From: Verrucomicrobiales bacterium
GTDB taxonomy: Bacteria > Verrucomicrobiota > Verrucomicrobiia > Limisphaerales > SXQI01
Assembly (NCBI GenBank): GCA_005793025.1
Contig: SXQI01000085.1
Coordinates: 1-6,416, forward strand
Direction: 5' to 3'
Length of the DNA: 6,416 nucleotides
Under the pieces are notes generated by a model. It searched no databases and was not told where the DNA came from. It saw only the letters and a list, made by a program, of their open reading frames with translations. The translations under genes and the position numbers were made by a program. Of this stretch, positions 1-6,048 are shown in pieces (within the stretch, counting starts at the first letter, position 1; every line of letters starts with the position of its first letter).

Positions 1-461
1 ATTTGACAGGTCGAGAACTCTGCTTGATCAATGCCTACCGCAAGGCGAAAGCCGTTTCCCACACATATCCGGATCACTCGATATTAGCTGCGGACACACT
101 GGTGCATCTCGGCACATCGCTTTACGGGAAACCCCGGGATCACAACGAAGCCGTTCAAATGTTGACGGAATTATCAGATCAAACCCATCTCGTGGTTACT
201 GGAGTTTGCCTCATGCACGCGCAGGAGCGTCGAAAAAAGCTCTTTGCCGATACCACCTTGGTCACGTTCCACCCACTCACTCGGGAAGAAATCGAATTGT
301 ATTTAAGTAAAATCAACCCCCTCGACAAAGCAGGTGGTTACGCGATTCAGGATCATGGGGAAATGATTGTCAAAAGAATCGAGGGCTCCTATTCAAACGT
401 CGTCGGGTTGCCATTGGAGCGACTGGCGCAGGTCTGGAAGGATTGGTTGAACGGAATGTGA
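1..461 (+). CDS. maf: Maf-family nucleoside triphosphate pyrophosphatase, 5' end missing
   Basis: Maf proteins hydrolyse non-canonical or excess nucleoside triphosphates to the monophosphate and pyrophosphate in the cytoplasm. The frame is open to the left edge (first full codon at base 3), and 152 codons remain before TGA at 459-461. Family members have about 190-200 residues, so roughly 40 are missing, including the N-terminal SxSPRR substrate loop. Numbering from base 3, I see AADT (29-32, with the likely catalytic Asp31), YGKP (41-44), a TGV strand (66-68), NPLDKAGGYAIQ (105-116) and GSYSNVVGLPLE (128-139). The DKAGGYAIQ form resembles the dTTP/UTP-type (YhdE/B. subtilis Maf) group rather than the m7GTP type, but substrate is an inference. 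The TTG at base 3 is an internal Leu codon, not a start. The gene ends 27 bp before the end of the convergent serine hydrolase gene. Confidence 0.93.
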   Translation, partial: LTGRELCLINAYRKAKAVSHTYPDHSILAADTLVHLGTSLYGKPRDHNEAVQMLTELSDQTHLVVTGVCLMHAQERRKKLFADTTLVTFHPLTREEIELYLSKINPLDKAGGYAIQDHGEMIVKRIEGSYSNVVGLPLERLAQVWKDWLNGM

Positions 462-488
462 ACTGGGCTCCAACATCCAGCACCATGA

Positions 489-1640
489 TCAAAGTCGATT
501 CTTCTTTAATAATCCAACCAGAGTAGTCACCGCTTCCTCACTTCCAACTCTTGCAGCGGGGCTCGCTGCGTTGACCGCGACTACCGCGACCATGTTGTCC
601 TCCGGCACCATCCAAACCACCATGTAAAACATCGTGTTGGATCCGTTGTGCCACAGAGCTTTTCCTCGTTTCCAAGGGCTATCCTTCACCACCCAGCCAA
701 GCGCATAATCTTGCCCCGGGCTAGGTTGGTGTAACTTTTTCCAACTGTCGGGTTTCAATATCGGGGTGGTTAAACCACGATCACCTCGTAAATGAATCGC
801 CGCATAACGAGCGATATCCCCAACCGAAGCGTGCACGGTTCCAGCCGGACCGATCGCCGGTGGGTTATCTGCCTGTTTAGGGATCCAGTGGTCTGATTGG
901 AAAACGTGCCCCCACGGCTCGGTCATTTCACCGAGAACTCCGGGGACACCAAACGCCGCTGATTTCATTCCCAAGGGTTGGAAAATCTTTTCGCTCATTA
1001 AAGTTTCCCAAGGCATTTTTGCCACCGTCTCCAACATCACACCCGCAATGGCGTATCCTTGATTAGAATAAACAAACTCGGTTCCCGGAGTCTTCGCAGG
1101 CTCCTTCGCCAACAACCCTCGGACGAATTGTAATCGTTGGGTTTCATAACTCCCCTCTTTACGCCACGCAGCCATCCATAACTCAGCGGGGGGTTCATGA
1201 GGAGCTCCTCCTCGGTGGGATAGCAACTGCTCAAGCGTCACGGATTTGTAAGCGGAGTGGATCTCCATTCCTGTTTTGCTGAAAACATCTTCAATGGTTG
1301 TCATCCATTTGATTTTTCCACTCTCAACGAGAAGTCCCGCCAGAGTGGCGGTCATCGATTTCGTAATGGATCCAGCATGGAAACGATCCTGAACCGTCAC
1401 TTTTGCCTCGTGGCCAAATTTTCGAACACCCGAGGCTCCTTCCAACACGGCCTGATCCTCAACAACAATGACCCCCGCAATCCCCGGCAACCCATGCTTC
1501 GAACGGATGCTTTCCAACTCCGAACTCACGTCCCTCACCACTCTGGACGAGGGCGTTTCTGAGCGGTTGTGAACCACAACGACGACCGAGATCACCAAAA
1601 AATAAACCAACCTACAAACCAACTTCATTGGGTCAGACAT
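489..1640 (-). CDS. Secreted serine hydrolase, class C beta-lactamase / esterase fold
   Basis: This 383-residue protein belongs to the broad beta-lactamase family (PF00144: class C beta-lactamases, DD-peptidases, D-aminopeptidases, esterases). It carries the nucleophile motif SITK (Ser91, Lys94), the second motif YSN (Tyr191-Asn193) and an HNGS segment (331-334) where class C enzymes have KTG. The HxG form is common in esterase-like members, so true beta-lactam hydrolysis should not be assumed. The N-terminus has a hydrophobic stretch at about 11-23 and looks like a signal peptide, so the enzyme probably acts in the periplasm or outside the cell. A second ATG four codons in (bases 1628-1626, MKLVCRL) gives a more typical Lys/Arg n-region. 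Neither start has a clear ribosome site. Length is typical for the family. It ends convergently against the maf gene and starts divergently from the 631-residue exported protein gene. Substrate is unknown. Confidence 0.9.
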   Translation of the reverse strand: MSDPMKLVCRLVYFLVISVVVVVHNRSETPSSRVVRDVSSELESIRSKHGLPGIAGVIVVEDQAVLEGASGVRKFGHEAKVTVQDRFHAGSITKSMTATLAGLLVESGKIKWMTTIEDVFSKTGMEIHSAYKSVTLEQLLSHRGGAPHEPPAELWMAAWRKEGSYETQRLQFVRGLLAKEPAKTPGTEFVYSNQGYAIAGVMLETVAKMPWETLMSEKIFQPLGMKSAAFGVPGVLGEMTEPWGHVFQSDHWIPKQADNPPAIGPAGTVHASVGDIARYAAIHLRGDRGLTTPILKPDSWKKLHQPSPGQDYALGWVVKDSPWKRGKALWHNGSNTMFYMVVWMVPEDNMVAVVAVNAASPAARVGSEEAVTTLVGLLKKNRL

Positions 1641-1645
1641 TAACC

Positions 1646-1675
1646 ATTATCCGCGACACTGCTAGCCCTTCTGAA
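1646..1675 (-). promoter_or_regulatory. Possible sigma70-type promoter for the serine hydrolase
   Basis: On the minus strand GATAAT (1651-1646) matches the -10 consensus at five of six bases. TTCAGA (1675-1670) is a four-of-six -35 match at an 18-bp spacing. Transcription would begin near 1639, on or just inside the first ATG (1640). That would make the mRNA leaderless, or leave a leader of about 11 nt before the second ATG at 1628. This is a pattern match only. Confidence 0.3.
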
Positions 1676-1708
1676 ACCCTAGACTCGTTAAGAATCCGGC
1701 GCATTGGG

Positions 1709-1736
1709 TTGATTTTCGTCCTGAGCAAGCTATGGT
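1709..1736 (+). promoter_or_regulatory. Possible sigma70-type promoter for the exported protein gene
   Basis: TTGATT (1709-1714) and TATGGT (1731-1736) are separated by 16 bp, and each matches its consensus at four of six bases. Predicted transcription start is near 1743, leaving a leader of about 70 nt that contains the palindrome at 1757-1770. This is weak evidence, based on spacing and position only. Confidence 0.25.
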
Positions 1737-1756
1737 ATGCGCGTGCTCGAGTTCTG

Positions 1757-1770
1757 ACCTCTCGAGAGGT
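1757..1770. promoter_or_regulatory. 14-bp perfect palindrome, candidate operator
   Basis: ACCTCTCGAGAGGT is identical to its own reverse complement. Outer arms GTTC (1751-1754) and GAGC (1773-1776) continue the symmetry with one G-T pair after a 2-bp interruption. It lies 41 bp before the start codon at 1812, inside the divergent intergenic region, where a dimeric repressor or activator would bind. In RNA it could instead form a 5-bp stem with a TCGA tetraloop. No binding protein is identifiable from the sequence. Confidence 0.4.
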
Positions 1771-1811
1771 TTGAGCGAAGGATTATTATTTCACTGAGTT
1801 GCAAGCTAGGC

Positions 1812-3707
1812 ATGAACGGATTCAGATTCTTTTTAGCTTTGGTTGTGATGGCGACGGGTGTGTGTTCTGGGAAGGCCGAAACACCGACAGCCGAGAGCCT
1901 GCTTCCCGCCGACACAATCGCCGTCGCAACAATTCGGGATTGGGATCAGTGGTGGGGATCGACCACCAATTCTTCGTATCCAGCACTTTGGCAAGATCCC
2001 TCCATGAAATTGTTTCGCGAACGATTCGACACGCGATTCGCCGAAACCATCCAACTCCCTCTCGAAAAAGAACTCGGCATCGCGTTTACAAATTATCAAG
2101 GTTTAATCCACGGCCAGATCACGTTTGCGCTCCTTCCCTCCTCCCTCCCCAAGGAGCGAACCTTCGATTGGATTCTCCTCATAGACGCTAAAGCGAAAAG
2201 CCCCGCGCTCAAGACTGCGTTGGATGGATTACGCGCTAAGTGGGCCACGGGAGGGCAAATAGTCAAATCCGAGAAAATCCGCGACGTTGATTTCATTCAC
2301 CTCTCCTTTCCCCAAGACCAGATCAACGCAACCCTACGTAAACTAGTGGTGGGTATTCCTGAAATCCCCGAAGCGGGATCGCCAACCAACTCAGCCAAAT
2401 TTAATGTGATCCTTGGCCAGTCTCAATCCGTCCTACTTTTAGCTAATAGTGCTCAGTCCTTGGAAAAAATAATGATCCGGCAGGGAGGTGTCACAACATC
2501 ATCCCTTGCGGAACAGCCGAGTTTCAAAACCGCCAAGAACAAATCGCTCAACGATGCTCATGCCTATCTCCTGCTCCTTGGTGAACCACTTTACGCGATG
2601 GCGAAACGGTTCGCAGCCGATGAGGATGCCGTCCCAAACTTGGGACTACAGCCCGACAAAGTTCTTGCCGCCACGGGATTGGCAAGTGTCCAATCCTTAT
2701 CCTTTAAACTTGCGAATACATCCGAAGGCTCGACCTTCGAACTCTTCGCAGGAATTCCAGAAACAGCTCGTCAAGGTCTGATCAGCCTAATACTTCCTCA
2801 ATCTAAAGACTCGGCACCCATCGCACTGGTGCCTGCCGATGTCACCAAATATCAACGAATGCGCTTAGATGGCCAAAAAACATGGGCAGAGATCGAGGCT
2901 TTGATTAAGAAAGTTGATCTGGGTGTTTTTGGACTCCTCCAATTAGCGATCGGAACTGCCGGACGCGATGTAGACCCCAATTTCGATTTCAAAAAAAACC
3001 TCATCGGAAACCTAGGTGATGATATTATCACCTATGAAAAGACGCCAAGAATCCTGAACGTAGAAAACTTGGTCGATCCTCCGACGACTGTCCTCATCGG
3101 TTCACCCAACGCGAGCAAATTACTCCAAGCGATTCGTGCGTCCGTAAGCATCCTTCCTCCTCCCCTAGGCACCACCCCCATCATCGAAAGAGAATTCGTG
3201 GGCCAAAAAATCTACAGTATCACCCTTTCGGAGGATCTCGATGAATCGGGGCAAAAAGTGGTGCCTCAGTGGTTACACGTTTCGGCACACGGAGGTTATG
3301 TGGTTTTTTCGAGCGACCCTAACTCTGTGGAAGAATATCTTCGCAATGCTGTCGCCGTTGGAAACAGCCTTCGCGATGTCAAAGGTTTGGCCCAAGCCGC
3401 CGAGAAGGTGGGCGGATACAATTCAGGTTTATTTGGTTATAAAAACCAAGTGGAAACCACTCGAATGGAATTCGAGTTATTGCGAAAAGATCCGTCACGG
3501 TTCGAGTCAGTCATGTTTGGTTTTCCGATCCCCCTAATCGAAAGTGGACCTGACCAAGGCTGGCAAGCACTGTTTGATTTCGCCTTACTCCCTCCGTTCA
3601 ACCAAATCAGTAAGTATTTCCATTTTCAGGTGAGCTCTTTGACCAGTTCGCCGGAGGGTGTATCTTATCGGGTTTTTACCCCAAGTGCACCGGGGTTGAG
3701 GAGATAA
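1812..3707 (+). CDS. Large exported protein of unknown function, verrucomicrobial type
   Basis: The product has 631 residues. A signal peptide is clear: Arg5, a hydrophobic core at 6-17, and a likely cut near residue 22 (GKA before ET). Cys18 is not in a proper lipobox, so it is probably not a lipoprotein. The mature part begins with SLLPADTIAVATIRDW (29-44) and LWQDPSMKLFRE (59-70), then PLEKELGI (83-90) and a GQITFALL strand (101-108). I associate this pattern, from memory and unverified, with a family of uncharacterised Verrucomicrobiota exported proteins, distantly like DUF3352-type sequences. There is no second membrane segment and no recognisable catalytic motif. Alternating hydrophobic strands suggest a repeated alpha/beta fold. 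The ATG at 1812 is chosen because it starts the signal peptide directly; its ribosome site is poor (only AGG two bases away). The 3' end overlaps the convergent Nudix gene by 32 bp. Location is inferred as periplasmic or outer surface; function is unknown. Confidence 0.85.
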   Translation: MNGFRFFLALVVMATGVCSGKAETPTAESLLPADTIAVATIRDWDQWWGSTTNSSYPALWQDPSMKLFRERFDTRFAETIQLPLEKELGIAFTNYQGLIHGQITFALLPSSLPKERTFDWILLIDAKAKSPALKTALDGLRAKWATGGQIVKSEKIRDVDFIHLSFPQDQINATLRKLVVGIPEIPEAGSPTNSAKFNVILGQSQSVLLLANSAQSLEKIMIRQGGVTTSSLAEQPSFKTAKNKSLNDAHAYLLLLGEPLYAMAKRFAADEDAVPNLGLQPDKVLAATGLASVQSLSFKLANTSEGSTFELFAGIPETARQGLISLILPQSKDSAPIALVPADVTKYQRMRLDGQKTWAEIEALIKKVDLGVFGLLQLAIGTAGRDVDPNFDFKKNLIGNLGDDIITYEKTPRILNVENLVDPPTTVLIGSPNASKLLQAIRASVSILPPPLGTTPIIEREFVGQKIYSITLSEDLDESGQKVVPQWLHVSAHGGYVVFSSDPNSVEEYLRNAVAVGNSLRDVKGLAQAAEKVGGYNSGLFGYKNQVETTRMEFELLRKDPSRFESVMFGFPIPLIESGPDQGWQALFDFALLPPFNQISKYFHFQVSSLTSSPEGVSYRVFTPSAPGLRR

Positions 3708-4278
3708 CCCCTCCACCTTCAGTCATGGCGCGTGGAGCAGATTTCCACAGTTGATAATACTGAAGAGCCACAACGACGAGCGCGTGGCCAATTTGACCAC
3801 TGCGGATCAACCCGGGAATCTCGCGTTCCTCTACCAATCGAGTCACCAAATCTTCTCCTGGATCAAACTCGACCGCATGTTTCAATTCGCAACCCTCGAT
3901 CAACACGGTGTAGCAACAATTATTCATGATCGCAGGATTGGGATAAATCCGTCCGATCAAGGTGGCGGTTGCGCCCTCATAACCTGTTTCCTCTCGTAAT
4001 TCCCGGATAGCCGCTTTCACTGGATCGGTGTCGTCCTTATCCATCATCCCCCCAGGAACCTCAGCCTCTGTGGTGTTAGAGCCGTGTCGAAACTGATCGA
4101 TCATCACCAGTTTCCCTGTCGTCGTGATCGCAATTACATTCACCCAATCAACGGTTTCGATCACATAAAAATCATGTGCTACTCCGGTGCGGGGTGATAT
4201 TTTTCGGTCACTTCGAAGGTTAAAGATTCGGAAATCACCAACGGGTTCCGAACTGAGAAGTTGCCATGGTTGGCTCAT
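3676..4278 (-). CDS. Nudix hydrolase, ADP-ribose pyrophosphatase-like
   Basis: Nudix enzymes cut nucleoside diphosphates linked to another group, using divalent metal bound by the Nudix box. The 200-residue length and the order of elements (DFYVIE near 36-41, VNVIAIT at 46-52, DQFRHG at 61-66, then EAEVPGG into the box) resemble the ADP-ribose/nucleoside-diphosphosugar pyrophosphatase branch. The box runs from Gly77 to Tyr100 and ends in RELREETGY (92-100), which supplies the metal-binding glutamates. Compared with the standard Gx5Ex7REUxEExGU, it has Asp in place of the first Glu and one extra residue before RE. PGG...D.DP variants of this kind are familiar in the family, so activity is expected. 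Its ATG follows the TGA of the 64-residue gene after a single base, and AAAGGGGG lies 7 nt before the ATG, so translation is probably coupled. It is the last gene of the minus-strand operon. Exact substrate is not determinable. Confidence 0.92.
   Translation of the reverse strand: MSQPWQLLSSEPVGDFRIFNLRSDRKISPRTGVAHDFYVIETVDWVNVIAITTTGKLVMIDQFRHGSNTTEAEVPGGMMDKDDTDPVKAAIRELREETGYEGATATLIGRIYPNPAIMNNCCYTVLIEGCELKHAVEFDPGEDLVTRLVEEREIPGLIRSGQIGHALVVVALQYYQLWKSAPRAMTEGGGVISSTPVHLG
3678..3711. terminator. Overlapping weak hairpins at the convergent gene junction
   Basis: GGGGTT (3692-3697) can pair either with ACCCC upstream (3678-3682; 5-bp stem, 9-nt loop) or with AACCCC downstream (3706-3711; 6-bp stem, 8-nt loop), so the two hairpins exclude each other. 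They lie where the 631-residue gene and the Nudix gene end against each other. Neither is followed by a U-tract, so this is not a classical intrinsic terminator, but a bidirectional stop or end-protecting structure is possible. Confidence 0.2.
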
Positions 4279-4279
4279 T

Positions 4280-4474
4280 TCAAAGCCCCCTTTCTTTCGC
4301 AGCCCACCCTTGCCTCATCAGACCCAGCAAATGAACCAATGCCTCCTCATAGGTCTGGCGGCCGCCTTCGGAAAGTTGCTTTGCCCTTTTATTTAATTGC
4401 GCGGCCATCTCCAACGATTTCTCCTGCGGGCAGCCTAGGCTTACTAGAACTGTCCCGAGATCCTCTGGTCTCAT
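4280..4474 (-). CDS. Small 64-residue protein of unknown function in the cyclophilin-Nudix operon
   Basis: I recognise no named family. The product is 64 residues, without signal peptide or membrane segment, so probably cytoplasmic. It looks wholly helical: an N-terminal MRPEDLGTVLVSLG section, a charged QLNKRAKQLSEGG helix (26-38), then a TYEEALVHLLGLMRQGWAAKE helix (41-61). The latter has amphipathic leucine spacing that could serve dimerisation or partner binding. Support for it being real: AAGGAAG lies 6 nt upstream of the ATG, the best ribosome site in the window. It also fits exactly between genes, 18 bp after the cytoplasmic cyclophilin stop and 1 bp before the Nudix start. The long run of sense codons with no competing gene also fits. 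The TYEEAL..LL wording recalls small verrucomicrobial conserved proteins, but I cannot verify that. Function is unknown. Confidence 0.75.
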   Translation of the reverse strand: MRPEDLGTVLVSLGCPQEKSLEMAAQLNKRAKQLSEGGRQTYEEALVHLLGLMRQGWAAKERGL

Positions 4475-4480
4475 TCGAGA

Positions 4481-4487
4481 CTTCCTT
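4481..4487 (-). promoter_or_regulatory. Ribosome binding site of the 64-residue gene
   Basis: AAGGAAG on the minus strand, 6 nt before ATG (4474-4472). It is the clearest Shine-Dalgarno match in the window and fixes the start of the small gene. Confidence 0.6.
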
Positions 4488-4492
4488 GGGGG

Positions 4493-5002
4493 TTACGCGC
4501 GAGTTTCGATGGTGATACTCACCACGCCCACACGTGTTACAGGACGGCTTCGCTCGCCTCCGCCGTTCGACGTCGTTGGAGCATCTCCAAGAATTCCTAG
4601 AACATCATCTCCCTCGATCACTTCACCAAAACCCGTGTATTGGCGATCCAGAAAACGCGCATCAGCCAGACAAATGAAGAATTGGCTCCCCGCCGAATCA
4701 GGATTCTGAGAACGAGCCATGGAAAGCACCCCACGAACGTGTGGATTCCCGTTGAACTCAGCCTTAACCTTGTAGCCGGGATCCCCAGTGCCCCAGCGAG
4801 CTTCCTGCGTTTTGTCCTTCGTCAATGGATCACCCCCTTGAATCATGAACCCTTTCACGATTCGATGAAATGCTGTGCCATCGTAAAACCCTTCCTTCGC
4901 CAATTTTTTGAAATTCTCGACGGTCTTGGGGGCCACATCAGGCCAGAACTTGACGACCATGTCGCCTTCGGATGTTTTGATAACTGCAACTTCTTGGGCC
5001 AT
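4493..5002 (-). CDS. Cytoplasmic cyclophilin-type peptidyl-prolyl cis-trans isomerase
   Basis: The enzyme catalyses cis-trans isomerisation of peptide bonds before proline, aiding protein folding. The 169-residue protein is a single cyclophilin domain from EVAVIKT (4-10) to the end, with no signal peptide, so it acts in the cytoplasm. Key residues are present: FHR (Arg47), GFMIQGGD (Phe52, Met53, Gln55) and SAGSQFFI (Gln107, Phe109). Where human CypA has Trp121, this protein has Phe117, as in E. coli PpiA/PpiB, which are weakly inhibited by cyclosporin. A Gly-rich insertion (TTSNGGGERSRP, 143-154) sits before the last strand. It follows the secreted paralogue by 33 bp and shares about 70% identity with it over about 140 residues by hand count. 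Ribosome site is weak (AAGAAAG). The ppiB role is plausible, but the symbol is left blank. Confidence 0.95.
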   Translation of the reverse strand: MAQEVAVIKTSEGDMVVKFWPDVAPKTVENFKKLAKEGFYDGTAFHRIVKGFMIQGGDPLTKDKTQEARWGTGDPGYKVKAEFNGNPHVRGVLSMARSQNPDSAGSQFFICLADARFLDRQYTGFGEVIEGDDVLGILGDAPTTSNGGGERSRPVTRVGVVSITIETRA

Positions 5003-5035
5003 GCTATTTTGCTTTCTTGTTCAACAATCGTTGAC

Positions 5036-5650
5036 TCACTTTACTGGATCTTGTGCTTTGATTTTGATGCTGTCGATGTTAGCTCGGGTGAGAGGCACAT
5101 CACGGTCGTTCGTCGGCGTGCCGCCCAACTTCATCAAAACTTCCTCGCCTGAAACCAGCTTTCCGAACGTTGTGTATTTTCCATCCAACGACGGGGCGGC
5201 TTCAAGGCAGATAAAAAACTGACATCCCGCAGAATCAGGATCCGACGAACGAGCCATGGAAATCACTCCCCTCACATGCTTCTTTGGATTGAACTCCGCT
5301 TTGACTTTGTAGCCGGGATCCCCTGTCCCCCAACGATTTTTGTTAGCCTCGTCTTTGCTCAAAGGATCGCCTCCTTGAATCATGAAGCCGCTAATGATCC
5401 GGTGAAATGCCGTGCCGTCATAGAAGCCTGCTTTAGATAACTTTTTAAAATTCTCTACCGTTTTTGGAGCAACATCCGGCCAAAACTCAACCACCATTTC
5501 TCCCATTGTTGTTTTAATCACCGCCACTTCCTTCGCCTCAGCCGCAGCCGGTTTGACTTCTACAGCTTTGGGTTTTGCGGCTTCTTGTGCCACAGCGTTC
5601 CCTGACCCGACCACCAGCGCAAGAAGCGCACACATCATGAAAATCTTCAT
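5036..5650 (-). CDS. Secreted (periplasmic) cyclophilin-type peptidyl-prolyl isomerase
   Basis: This 204-residue protein has a signal peptide (MKIFMMCALLALVVGSGNAVA) with probable cleavage after AVA (residue 21). A Lys/Pro/Ala-rich linker (22-40) follows, then a cyclophilin domain. Catalytic positions are intact: Arg84 in FHR, Phe89-Met90-Gln92 in GFMIQGGD, and Gln144 and Phe146 in CQFFI. The position equivalent to CypA Trp121 is Ser154. Cys143 and Cys148 lie in the core; the paralogue has Ser at the first. The frame extends upstream to an ATG at 5758, but that adds 36 residues that bury the signal peptide, so I start at 5650. Its ribosome site is poor (GCGGAG touching the ATG). It is the first gene of the minus-strand operon, divergent from gatC. 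Periplasmic folding help (PpiA-like role) is inferred from the signal peptide. Confidence 0.94.
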   Translation of the reverse strand: MKIFMMCALLALVVGSGNAVAQEAAKPKAVEVKPAAAEAKEVAVIKTTMGEMVVEFWPDVAPKTVENFKKLSKAGFYDGTAFHRIISGFMIQGGDPLSKDEANKNRWGTGDPGYKVKAEFNPKKHVRGVISMARSSDPDSAGCQFFICLEAAPSLDGKYTTFGKLVSGEEVLMKLGGTPTNDRDVPLTRANIDSIKIKAQDPVK

Positions 5651-5760
5651 CTCCGCAGAATATGGTTTACCTCTCCCTCTCGAGCAAATGGAAAATGAAC
5701 CGTTTTGATCGTCGGCATTTCCTGCTTTCAAATCATCGACTCCTCCGCACAATACCATCC
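5651..5760. other. Divergent intergenic region, cyclophilin operon / gatC
   Basis: 110 bp separate the two start codons, so promoters for both directions should lie here. For gatC, TTGATC (5705-5710) and TCAAAT (5728-5733) stand 17 bp apart with four-of-six matches each. I found no convincing minus-strand pair. No palindrome or riboswitch-like structure was seen. Confidence 0.3.
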
Positions 5761-6048
5761 ATGGCAGCAGTAGTCATTGATGTGGAGTATGTGGCGCACC
5801 TCGCCCGGGTTACATTGACCTCGGAAGAGTCACAAAAATTGAGTGGTCAGTTGGAGAATATCCTCGGGTTCATTGAAAAACTGAACGAGGTGGACGTCTC
5901 TGCCGTGGAACCTACCGCTCACGCGGTGCCGCTGGTGAATATCACTCGACCCGACGAAATCCGTCCCTCCCTCCCTCGAGAAGACGCACTCCGGAACGCC
6001 CCAGCCAAGGCCAATGGGTTGTTCATGGTTCCCAAGATCGTTGAGTAA
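5761..6048 (+). CDS. gatC: Asp-tRNA(Asn)/Glu-tRNA(Gln) amidotransferase subunit C
   Basis: GatC is the small subunit that wraps around GatA and holds the GatCAB complex together. The complex converts misacylated Glu-tRNA(Gln) and/or Asp-tRNA(Asn) to the amidated forms in the cytoplasm. The 95-residue length is typical. Family features are YVAHLARVTLTSEE (10-23), the helix QLENILGFIEKLNEVD (30-45), the V.PTAH segment (49-55) and the C-terminal FMVPKIVE. The frame is open further upstream to 5662, but GatC proteins begin right before the V..VAHLARV helix, so I choose ATG 5761. No ribosome site is visible before it. gatA starts 18 bp downstream, the usual pairing. Its presence suggests the organism makes Gln-tRNA or Asn-tRNA indirectly. 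Confidence 0.95.
   Translation: MAAVVIDVEYVAHLARVTLTSEESQKLSGQLENILGFIEKLNEVDVSAVEPTAHAVPLVNITRPDEIRPSLPREDALRNAPAKANGLFMVPKIVE

Noticed and set aside
462..488. Terminator between maf and the serine hydrolase gene
   Set aside because: The 27-bp gap has no stem-loop or T-run that I can support.
1257..1562. Plus-strand 101-codon frame inside the serine hydrolase gene
   Set aside because: It is antisense to the region coding for the SITK motif; the product has no recognisable features.
489..1640. Calling the serine hydrolase an antibiotic-resistance AmpC beta-lactamase
   Set aside because: The KTG motif is replaced by HNGS and the family is functionally broad; nothing nearby (such as an ampR-type regulator) supports resistance.
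1730..1915. Minus-strand 61-codon frame spanning the palindrome region
   Set aside because: It overlaps the start and signal peptide of the exported protein gene, has no ribosome site, and its product resembles nothing.
1799..2191. 130-codon plus-strand frame overlapping the start of the exported protein gene
   Set aside because: Its product is rich in Arg and His with no family resemblance, and it is a shifted frame of the signal-peptide-bearing 631-residue gene.
5021..5034. Small inverted repeat TCAAC-AATC-GTTGA between the two cyclophilin genes
   Set aside because: A 5-bp A/T-rich stem with no U-tract directly after the stop codon is too weak to call as a terminator or processing site.
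4640..5222. Long plus-strand open frames (170 and 104 codons) antisense to the cytoplasmic cyclophilin
   Set aside because: They lie opposite strongly conserved cyclophilin coding sequence, translate to low-complexity unrecognisable protein, and reflect codon bias of the real gene.
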